From Candidatus Hebobacterum abditum (GTDB lineage Bacteria; Armatimonadota; Hebobacteria; Hebobacterales; Hebobacteraceae), in the NCBI GenBank assembly GCA_029821875.1, contig JALGXW010000002.1, positions 163,864-227,863 of the forward strand: a stretch of 64,000 nucleotides of DNA, written 5' to 3'. The notes below the pieces were generated by a model. It made no database searches. It was not told the DNA's origin and was given only the letters and a program-made list of their open reading frames with translations. Of the stretch, positions 1-7,131 are shown one piece after another. A program made the translations under genes and the position numbers. Position 1 is the first letter of the stretch, and every line of letters begins with the position of its first letter.

Positions 1-114
1 GGAGCGAACTCCGCCCTCCTCATCATGGGAGGTGAGTCACCTCCCCACTGCAAACTGTCGCCGGTCTTCTTCCCCTAGCAGTAGTCCCCCGTCCGCCTCA
101 AGGGCGGCCCCAAT

Positions 115-306
115 TCAGTCCGCAACGATCCCCGTTGTCTGCGCGTCCGTCCTAAGACGGGAGCGCATCTCCGATCCCGTCCGTTGGGCCTCGAGGTTCC
201 GGCGCCGAAACGACTCGTCGATCTGCTCGTGCCAGCTCAGCACCGATTCCTCGTAGGAGCCCTGTGCGGGAAACCAACCCACTTCATCACTACGCACTCT
301 GGCCAC
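115..306 (-). CDS. hypothetical small protein (63 aa), doubtful
   Basis: I do not recognise this short frame. It reads from a GTG with an AGGAG about nine bases upstream and gives a charged, probably helical product containing WFPAQGSYEE and SWHEQIDESFRRR. An in-frame ATG lies further upstream at 378 but has no ribosome binding site. The composition looks more protein-like than the other frames here, but there is no domain, signal peptide or operon context. It could be chance coding in G+C-rich DNA or a remnant of a larger gene. Confidence 0.3.
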   Translation of the reverse strand: MARVRSDEVGWFPAQGSYEESVLSWHEQIDESFRRRNLEAQRTGSEMRSRLRTDAQTTGIVAD

Positions 307-572
307 AACCGTTGCTCCTGAGCCCCTAGCCCGAGGCTGGTATGGTTGGATCAGCACAGGTGGGTACACGGACGTCATCTGAATCGGTTACTCTATGGAT
401 TTCCCCCAGTCGGCGGCTCATCACCGGCCCGCCTCTGCCAATTCCACGTCTAAAGATACAGCAGCCGCCGCGGGGTTGTCAATCCATACTTGGATCCCGT
501 TGGACGATCTTGTCCGCAACATTCTACATGTGCAGTGCATCGCCCGAACGCCATCTTCGCCAGACAGACAAC

Positions 573-604
573 AAGCGCGGGCCCTCGTCAAAGGGCCCGC
601 GCTT
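573..604 (-). terminator. strong hairpin downstream of the 632..1030 gene
   Basis: A perfect 12-bp inverted repeat (AAGCGCGGGCCC, 8-nt loop, GGGCCCGCGCTT) starts 28 bases past the minus-strand stop at 632. There is no clear U-tract, so efficiency is uncertain. The rest of positions 1-631 holds only the doubtful small frame at 115..306. Confidence 0.6.
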
Positions 605-631
605 CGCGACTGACGCCTGATTCTGGCTAAT

Positions 632-1030
632 CTATAAATCGCTAGCTTGGAGAGGCTGCTTGTAGTATATCTTCTGTCTGACGATCTGTCCGGTCTGCGT
701 GTCCAGCACGACATATCCCTTGACGAGCTGGGGCCAGACCACTGGCTGCTCGACGACGTTGAGCCCAGCTTCCCTCGTCACAGCAGTCACGTAGCCGTCC
801 ACGGAATAGCGGCCGATCTCCTCTCCGGTTGGGTCCAGGGGCTGCTCGAGCACCTGGCCCTTTGAATTTGTCAGACGGCCGGTTGCTGTATCTAGCACCA
901 GGTCCGGCACAGCAACCTGGAAGCGCCCAACTGGCTCTTGTTCGTCCTGCTCGGCCGCACCGCGCGTGATGCCCCAGCCCAGCAACACCGTAGCGGCGCA
1001 GATGAGGATCACCGCCCCGAACACCTTCAT
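632..1030 (-). CDS. small exported protein of unknown function (132 aa)
   Basis: The protein has an N-terminal hydrophobic signal or anchor (about residues 3-20, VILICAATVLLGW) and a short exported domain. Two related beta-type units are visible, LVLDTATGRL (about residue 44) and VVLDTQTGQIV (about residue 107), suggesting a small internally duplicated fold. The ATG at 1030 is chosen because the signal peptide starts there; a longer frame to 1147 adds only low-complexity residues. It is transcribed divergently from the HAD phosphatase gene and followed by a strong hairpin. I do not recognise the family. Confidence 0.6.
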   Translation of the reverse strand: MKVFGAVILICAATVLLGWGITRGAAEQDEQEPVGRFQVAVPDLVLDTATGRLTNSKGQVLEQPLDPTGEEIGRYSVDGYVTAVTREAGLNVVEQPVVWPQLVKGYVVLDTQTGQIVRQKIYYKQPLQASDL

Positions 1031-1150
1031 GGCTCGCTCGCCTCTGTGCACTGAGATCTCCTTTCTCGCCCCGCTCATGTCCAATATACCATATGTGGCT
1101 CCCCGTATAGTGCAGGGGCTGACACACGGCCAGCGAAACGAGAACAACCC

Positions 1151-2029
1151 ATGGCCGCGACAAGATCATTGCCCCCACGAAGACGGTTTCGCCTGGTTGC
1201 TCTGGACCTGGATGGCACGCTGCTCGACGACGGAGGGAACATCTCTCCCGCCGACGCGGCGGCGCTTCAGGGCTTCTCCGTCGCCGGCGGCATAGTCGTG
1301 CTGGCGTCGGGCCGCATGACGCCGAACATCCGTCCGTTCTACGACGTCATCCGCATCGACGGGCCAACGATCGCGTACAACGGCGCGCTCGCCCGGGATT
1401 CACAGGCGGCTGGCGGTGGCGTAGTCCTGGAGACGCCGGTGCCTGCTCGCTACGCCGACGAGATCATCGAGTATACCGAGAGCGAGCGTTTCCACCTCAA
1501 CTACTACATCGGGGAGAAACTGTATGCACGAGACGACCCCGATCTGCGGCGCTTTGCGAAGCTCTACTCCCGGCAGACTGGCGCCGTCTACCACTTCCTG
1601 CCCGACCTCGAACACTTCAGGGGCGGCGAGCCAACGAAGCTCATCATCATCACTGACCCAAGTGATCCCGCACGGCCCGACCCGCGACACCGCGACGAGC
1701 TCTATGGCTTCTGGCACGCGCGCTGGGGAGCGGAGCCGGGCGTGATGCTCTACAAGACGAATCCCGAGTACCTCGAATTCTGCCACCGCGAGGCAGGCAA
1801 GGGGAACGCACTGCTGGCCGTCGCCCGACACTACGGCATAGACCAGTCCCTGACGATGGCCTTCGGGGACAACTTCAACGACGTGTCGATGCTCCAGGCG
1901 GCCGGCTGTGGGGTCGCCGTCGCCAATGCTAATGAGGAAGCGCTTGCCGCTGCGGACTGGGCCTCGCCTCTGACGAATAACGAGAGTGCGGTCGCCGACG
2001 CGCTTGAGCGGCTCGTCACCGCTGCTTAG
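1151..2029 (+). CDS. Cof-type HAD-superfamily phosphatase
   Basis: A 292-aa haloacid dehalogenase-like hydrolase of the Cof/YbjI type (cap C2B), expected to dephosphorylate small phosphorylated metabolites such as sugar phosphates or flavin intermediates in the cytoplasm. Motif I is ALDLDGTLLDD (about 17-27, with nucleophile and general-acid aspartates), motif II is LASGR (about 52-56), the motif III lysine is in KGNAL (about 217), and motif IV is FGDNFNDVSML (about 238-248). Length is normal for the family. No strong ribosome binding site precedes the ATG. Its stop overlaps the stop of the convergent LarA-like gene by 4 nt. The substrate cannot be told from sequence. Confidence 0.9.
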   Translation: MAATRSLPPRRRFRLVALDLDGTLLDDGGNISPADAAALQGFSVAGGIVVLASGRMTPNIRPFYDVIRIDGPTIAYNGALARDSQAAGGGVVLETPVPARYADEIIEYTESERFHLNYYIGEKLYARDDPDLRRFAKLYSRQTGAVYHFLPDLEHFRGGEPTKLIIITDPSDPARPDPRHRDELYGFWHARWGAEPGVMLYKTNPEYLEFCHREAGKGNALLAVARHYGIDQSLTMAFGDNFNDVSMLQAAGCGVAVANANEEALAAADWASPLTNNESAVADALERLVTAA

Positions 2030-3300
2030 CCGAGGGCGCCGTCGCCTCGCGCCAGCCGCTTGAGATTGCCGCTTCGATCGAAGCGCAGATGAGATAGTCG
2101 GCCGACTACCGTGACCCGGGGGTGTCGACGCGCCTCCTCCAGCAGTCCCTCCGATACCCACACCCGCCCAAGCCGCAGTGTGTCCGCTATCCTGACGAGG
2201 CGGACGGCGCGCGGGTCCGGATCACCCAGGGCCGTCAGTGCTGCGTTCATCAGTTCGCGGTCGTTCGGCAATATGAGAGGGCGCTTGGCCCGGTTGAGGA
2301 AGCCCGTGTGGAGAACGTTCGTGCGCACGACGGACCAGTCGATCTTCCGCGCCAGTCGCTTCGTCGCGAGGTCGGCAAGTCCAACTCCGAGTGCGTTGCC
2401 GTGGGAGCCGGGAGTGAGGTCGAGCGCCGCGACTATCCCGATGTTGCTGCCCCGGAATTCGGGCTCGCCCCAGATCATTCTCCGGCCGAGCACATGTGTG
2501 TCGAAGCCTACGCCGCTGACGTCCTTCCCGATCCAGTCGACCAGCAGGATGTCGATCGAGGGGAAGGGGAGGCGCGCGGCCGTCCTGCGCGCACGCCGAA
2601 GGAGGAGCTTCTCCTCAGACAGGATACGGTCGGGGGAGAGCCCGATCAACTCGGCCATCTGGTGGTGGCCGTTCTCCAGGACGGCAATCCCCGCCAGGAT
2701 CGGAACTCGTTGCAGAACCAGTCGAGCTGCGCCCGGCACATCCTCCCTCAGGCTTCTGCAGCCCTGGGAGTGCATGGCGGCAGCTCCCTCCCGCTTGCCG
2801 AGGCCGATAGCGAGCATCTTCACGAGGCCGCTCTCGTAGGGGCCGGTGAAATCGGTGTGCTGCTTGACGCGGTTGACGACGATGATTCCATCTGAGCGGG
2901 TGGCCTCCCGGGCGGTGTAGACTGGAAGGCCGTTCGGGGTCTGCCCCAGGCGCACGGTGGCCATGGAGGCGCGGACGGGGGCGCCGACTGAGGCTGGTGT
3001 CATGCCCAGAGATGCCAGGACGGCCGTCTGCCCCGCCGGAGTCGCTCCACCGTGGCTGCCCATTGCCGGGAGGAGGAAGGGCCTGGCGCCGGCCCCTCTG
3101 ATGAGCTCGGCCAACCGCGAGACGATGGCCGCGATGCTGTCGATCCCCCGGCTCCCCACGGCAATGCCAACTCGGTCGCCCTTGCGGATGCGTCTCTGGC
3201 CTCCGGAGCGATCCCAGGCCAGATGGACGGCGGCGGCAAGGTCGCCGACGCGCTTCGCGTAGAGCTTCTGCTCGATCTCGACGAGGCGGGGTAATCGCAT
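2026..3300 (-). CDS. LarA-like protein (lactate racemase N-terminal domain, DUF2088)
   Basis: A 424-aa protein resembling the DUF2088 / nickel-pincer lactate racemase superfamily. Visible family landmarks are AVGSRGI (about 65), PAMGSHGGATPAGQ (about 98-111), VNRVKQHTDFTGPYESG (about 168-184), GLGKREGAAAMHSQG (about 192-206) and LENGHHQMAELIG (about 238). The conserved His and Lys residues of such sites are plausibly retained. No larB, larC or larE cofactor-synthesis genes are in the window, so another substrate or a distant cofactor pathway is likely. ATG 3300 is chosen because CAGGAG lies eight to ten bases upstream; the longer frame to 3423 runs into the oppositely oriented kinase region. 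Confidence 0.75.
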   Translation of the reverse strand: MRLPRLVEIEQKLYAKRVGDLAAAVHLAWDRSGGQRRIRKGDRVGIAVGSRGIDSIAAIVSRLAELIRGAGARPFLLPAMGSHGGATPAGQTAVLASLGMTPASVGAPVRASMATVRLGQTPNGLPVYTAREATRSDGIIVVNRVKQHTDFTGPYESGLVKMLAIGLGKREGAAAMHSQGCRSLREDVPGAARLVLQRVPILAGIAVLENGHHQMAELIGLSPDRILSEEKLLLRRARRTAARLPFPSIDILLVDWIGKDVSGVGFDTHVLGRRMIWGEPEFRGSNIGIVAALDLTPGSHGNALGVGLADLATKRLARKIDWSVVRTNVLHTGFLNRAKRPLILPNDRELMNAALTALGDPDPRAVRLVRIADTLRLGRVWVSEGLLEEARRHPRVTVVGRLSHLRFDRSGNLKRLARGDGALG

Positions 3301-3459
3301 CAGCCTGCCATCTCCTGGTGCTCGTGAGTCAGCTCTGCATAGGTGAGTTCGGCTCCCGCAAGAGCGATCCTGTTCTGGAGCAGGGGAGGAAGGGCGAGCG
3401 CCGGCGTCAAAGATGTCGGACAACGTCGTGGGCTCGCCGCTTGCCCCGGAGGACCATAC

Positions 3460-4425
3460 GTGCCCGAAGCCATTACCCTAGGTGAGCTGCTGGTAGACTT
3501 CGTGTCCATGGAGAAGGACATCTCACTTGCGGACCTGCCGGACTTCTCGGGAGCGGCGGGCGGCGCGCCCGCCAACGTGGCCGTGGGGCTCGCCCGGCTT
3601 GGTGTCTCCGCGGGCTTCATCGGCAAGATCGGCAAGGACCCGTTCGGGGAGTTCCTCCGCAGGACGCTTGACGACGCGGGTGTTGACACGCAGTTCCTTC
3701 GGATCAGCGAAGGCGCTCGCACTACGCTGGCCTTCGTTGCCACCCGCAGCGACGAGCAGAAGGACATCTGCTTCTACCGCAATCCCGGCGCGGACATGCT
3801 CCTGACTGCCGACGAGGTAATACCGACCTACGTGACGTCGGCCCGCCTGCTGCACTTCGGCTCGGTGAGTCTGAGCAGATCGCCCGCGCGAGAGGCCACG
3901 GTTCACGCAGCGCTCTTGGCCCGCAGTGCCGGCCTGACTGTCTCCTATGACCCGAACTGGCGGCCGACGCTGTGGGACGATCCGCGTGAGGCTCGGGGGC
4001 GCATCTGGGAGGCGATGGCGCTCGCCCACATCGTGCACTGCGCGGAAGAAGAGTGGGAGTTCATCACGGGCACGCCAGATCTCGAAGTGGGCGCCCGGAA
4101 GGTACTCGACGCAGGGCCGCGACTCGTGGTCGTCACCCTTGGGGCGCGGGGATGCTACTTCGACAACGGCGAAGTGCGAGGGGAGGTCTCGGGGTTCCGC
4201 GTGGAGGTTCTCGACCCACTCGGGGCCGGCGATGCCTTTGTCGCCGGCATGTTGTCACAACTCATGTACGGCGCCAGGGACCGCCGGCTGGCCGAGGAGC
4301 AGCTCCGGGAGGTGATGGCGTACGGGAATGCCGCGGGAGCGTTGGCGTGCACACGCCGCGGGGTGATTCCTTCGCTGCCTACGGCCGCCGAGTTGGATGA
4401 GTTCCTGCAGCCGCAGAAGGGATGA
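3460..4425 (+). CDS. PfkB-family carbohydrate kinase (fructokinase-like)
   Basis: A 321-aa ribokinase-family sugar kinase that should phosphorylate a hexose or keto-deoxy sugar with ATP. It starts LGELLVDFV, carries the PfkB signature 1 region GGAPANVAVGLARLG (about 32-46) and IGKIGKDPFG (about 51-60), and signature 2 DPLGAGDAFVAGML (about 250-263) with the catalytic Asp in GAGDAF. GTG at 3460 is preferred: GGAGGA sits six bases upstream and the family start follows immediately. A frame extending to 3343 would add 39 residues without similarity. Fructokinase and 2-keto-3-deoxygluconate kinase cannot be separated here. Confidence 0.88.
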   Translation: MPEAITLGELLVDFVSMEKDISLADLPDFSGAAGGAPANVAVGLARLGVSAGFIGKIGKDPFGEFLRRTLDDAGVDTQFLRISEGARTTLAFVATRSDEQKDICFYRNPGADMLLTADEVIPTYVTSARLLHFGSVSLSRSPAREATVHAALLARSAGLTVSYDPNWRPTLWDDPREARGRIWEAMALAHIVHCAEEEWEFITGTPDLEVGARKVLDAGPRLVVVTLGARGCYFDNGEVRGEVSGFRVEVLDPLGAGDAFVAGMLSQLMYGARDRRLAEEQLREVMAYGNAAGALACTRRGVIPSLPTAAELDEFLQPQKG

Positions 4426-4446
4426 ACGGGCGAGCGGCCCGCCGCC

Positions 4447-5832
4447 CTACTCCGTGAGCTCTTTCGTGGCCTCGCGAGTGACCACTGCGCGCAGCGCAGT
4501 GGTTGCCGCGAGCCTGACGTTCGGATCTGGGTCCTGAAGGCAGCGTGCCAGCGCGCCAAGAGAGTCCACCGAGCCGATGTGCGCCAGCGAGCGCGCCACC
4601 TCCGCCCTGACCATAGCATCAGGGTCACAGAGCGCTGCCGCGAGCGGCTCTGCGGCCGGGCCGCCGAGCTCGCTCAAGCGCCGCGCGCCCTCCGCTCTCT
4701 GGGCCGGATCGGGGCTACGCAGCAACGCCACGGCGGCCGATGCCTCTACCAGCTCATCGCCGGTCAGAGAGGTCGCGACGGCGCCGTGCTCTGCCGCGGC
4801 CACCTCGTCCTCAGTGAATCCCAGCATCCTGAGGCCGGCTATGATCGCTCGGCGGACGCGTCGTGAGCCTTCGGTAAAGGACTCCACGCTGTGGCCGTCC
4901 TCGGAGAACCCTTCGAACTCCGGCTCGAAGGAGGCCAGCCCGTCGAGCAGATACTGCACGGCTCCTTCGACGTCAGTCTCGGCGAGCAGCGAGTACGCAC
5001 GCGCCCTCACGAACCAATCGGGATCGAAGCGGGCGAGTCGGCGCAACTCGACGGTCGCGGTGTCGCCATCGACGCGCGCGAGCGCGCTGGCGACAGCAGC
5101 TCTCACTCCAGGGTCTGGGTCGGAGCTCAGCAGCGGCACGAGCGCTTCCTTCAGGTGCTCCTCACCTATGTTTCCGAGGGACTCGGCCGCGAGCCGTCGC
5201 GCTTGTGGGCTCAGACTGGCGAGTTGGCCGACCAGGTAGTCAACGGCCTCCTCTCCCATGTGAACCAACGCGGCCGCCGCCGTTTCTGCCAGACGGCGGC
5301 TTGGGGAGGAGAGGGCATCCGCAAGGCGAGTGCATGCGTAGTCGGCGTCCCGCGCGGACATTGCGCGTGCGGCCGGGCCTGCAATGCCGGGGTCGTCGTC
5401 GCCCAACGCTTCGAGCAGTTCGTCTATAGCTCGCTCATCCCCGACCTCACCCAGGGCTTCGATGGCCCGGAGCTTCGCCTGGAAGGCGCCCCTGCGCAGA
5501 TCGCGGCCCCATCGGTCCAGCGCGCGCGTCTGCCGCAGCACCTCGATGGCAGCGGCGCGGGCGGTGTGGTCTTCCTCCGAAAGGAGCTCGCGGGCAACCG
5601 CGGCGGCGGCGCGGGCATCGGAGAACTCGATCAGCTCCTCGGTGGCGGCAGATCGGTCCTCGACGGCCGACAGGCTGGAGGGCGGCTCTCTCAGCCGGTC
5701 GGCGATCCGCCGGGCGCGCGCGAGGGCGTTCGCGTATCGCCATCGTAGGATCACCCGCAGGCCCACCGCTGCCATCACAAGGCCTGCGAGGAACAGCGAG
5801 AGACCTCTCAACACGTCATACTCAACACCCAT
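4447..5832 (-). CDS. membrane-anchored HEAT-repeat protein in exopolysaccharide-like operon
   Basis: A 461-aa protein with one N-terminal transmembrane segment (about 10-28, LFLAGLVMAAVGLRVIL) followed by alpha-helical HEAT/PBS-type repeats. Repeat cores are visible as ALGEVGDERAIDELLEAL (about 130), SLGNIGEEHLKEALVPLL (about 222), RLSELGGPAAEPLAAAL (about 390) and SLAHIGSVDSLGALARCL (about 420). Such arrays are protein-binding scaffolds, not enzymes. It is the last gene of the locus, 21 bp after the GT2 synthase gene, so it may scaffold or regulate the synthase at the membrane. The partner is unknown. Confidence 0.8.
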   Translation of the reverse strand: MGVEYDVLRGLSLFLAGLVMAAVGLRVILRWRYANALARARRIADRLREPPSSLSAVEDRSAATEELIEFSDARAAAAVARELLSEEDHTARAAAIEVLRQTRALDRWGRDLRRGAFQAKLRAIEALGEVGDERAIDELLEALGDDDPGIAGPAARAMSARDADYACTRLADALSSPSRRLAETAAAALVHMGEEAVDYLVGQLASLSPQARRLAAESLGNIGEEHLKEALVPLLSSDPDPGVRAAVASALARVDGDTATVELRRLARFDPDWFVRARAYSLLAETDVEGAVQYLLDGLASFEPEFEGFSEDGHSVESFTEGSRRVRRAIIAGLRMLGFTEDEVAAAEHGAVATSLTGDELVEASAAVALLRSPDPAQRAEGARRLSELGGPAAEPLAAALCDPDAMVRAEVARSLAHIGSVDSLGALARCLQDPDPNVRLAATTALRAVVTREATKELTE

Positions 5833-5853
5833 GAACAGACCGTTCCTCTGTCC

Positions 5854-7131
5854 TCAGCGACCCGATGGGCGAGCGGCCAAGGGTACTCTGACAGTCTTCT
5901 CCCAGCTGAGTCTCTCTTGTCTTACCACATCCAGCCAGTGCGCTTTAGCGCAGACGTAGATCCACAACTGGCAGTACGTGAAGTACATCGCCGTCGCAAC
6001 CAACAGATTGAGGGGCGTGTTCTCTCCTTCGATCGCCAGGCCTATCGCCAACTGAAGAACGAAGATGGTGAAGGCGAGCACCCATAGAATCAGGAGCGGG
6101 CTGTGAATCGGCCCTACCGCAATGCCGGCAATGAGACCCGCGAGGAAGATCAGGTCAGAAAGGAGCACCAGGAGGAAGAACACGTGGTAGATGGTCAGCA
6201 GGTGGAGCACCTCCAGCACGAGCTCCCGGCGGCGCAGTCTCCTCAGGCGCGGCAGGAACTTCCGCACGACATAGGTGCCGCCGCGCGCCCAACGGAGACG
6301 CTGGCGAAGCCAGACGCCCCAGTGCTGCGGCTCCGGCTCCCACGTCACGGCGTAGGGGACGAACTTCACGTGATAGCCCTCTTGCCCCAGCCTTACCGTC
6401 AACTCGGCGTCGTCGGCGATGGCGTCCACATCCCAACCGCCGGCCCGCTCGAGCACCTCCCGCCTTATCACGTAGTTGGTCCCGGGCAGAGAGGAGAGAC
6501 CGAGGAGGCGCCATCGGCCTGCCTGCACGGCCCACTGGAAGCTGATGAACTCTATACTGATGCAGCGCGTGAGCAGGTTCGTCGTGCGATTCAGGGTCCG
6601 CACCTTGCCGACAGCGGCCGCCAGCCGATCGTCCTGCATGAGTTCGGCCACCAGCCCGCGCAGCGCGTGGGGCTCCGGGGCGTTGTCTGCGTCGTAGACG
6701 GCGATGAGTTCATATCGAGCGTGCTTCACGCCCTGGTTGAGGGCATGTGACTTCCCCCGCCCGCCCAGACCCGGTGGAATGGCGACCAGCTTCAGCCTGC
6801 GGTCCGTGGCCATCATGTGCTCGACGACCCGTCGGGTCCTGTCGGTGGATGAGTCGTCGATGACGATGACCTCCATCCGGTCTCGCGGGTAGTCGAGGTG
6901 CAGCAGGCTTTCTATGGTCCCCACCATTACGATCTCTTCGTTGTAGGCGGGGACGAGGATGGATACGCCTGGCCACTCCTCGGGGTCGGGCGCGCCGCGG
7001 CGCCTGGCCTCTCGGGAGTAGAGGAAGCCTGCCACCGTCAGCACGATGTAGAATCCAAGCACAGACCAGAGCCCGATCAGGCACAGGGCCAGCAAGAGGT
7101 CGCGCAGCAGGGCCAGCGTTGTGCCGCTCAC
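5854..7131 (-). CDS. processive membrane glycosyltransferase, GT2 family (PgaC/YdaM-like)
   Basis: A 425-aa polysaccharide synthase-type GT2 enzyme expected to polymerise sugars from a UDP-sugar and extrude the chain. One or two N-terminal TM helices (about 8-32) precede the GT-A domain: IDDSSTDRT (about 92-100), VYDADNAPEP with the DxD (about 146), GTNYVIRREVL (about 216-226), ADDAEL (about 238-243, general base) and the QRLRWARG acceptor motif (QxxRW, about 276-283). Three or four TM helices follow. The start is GTG, overlapping the stop of the upstream 854-aa gene, which implies translational coupling. The synthesised polymer cannot be named. Confidence 0.88.
   Translation of the reverse strand: MSGTTLALLRDLLLALCLIGLWSVLGFYIVLTVAGFLYSREARRRGAPDPEEWPGVSILVPAYNEEIVMVGTIESLLHLDYPRDRMEVIVIDDSSTDRTRRVVEHMMATDRRLKLVAIPPGLGGRGKSHALNQGVKHARYELIAVYDADNAPEPHALRGLVAELMQDDRLAAAVGKVRTLNRTTNLLTRCISIEFISFQWAVQAGRWRLLGLSSLPGTNYVIRREVLERAGGWDVDAIADDAELTVRLGQEGYHVKFVPYAVTWEPEPQHWGVWLRQRLRWARGGTYVVRKFLPRLRRLRRRELVLEVLHLLTIYHVFFLLVLLSDLIFLAGLIAGIAVGPIHSPLLILWVLAFTIFVLQLAIGLAIEGENTPLNLLVATAMYFTYCQLWIYVCAKAHWLDVVRQERLSWEKTVRVPLAARPSGR

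Noticed and set aside
447..455. CGTCTAAAG as a fourth ECF-type -10 box
   Set aside because: No AGAAC-like box 17 nt upstream and no gene correctly placed on the plus strand.
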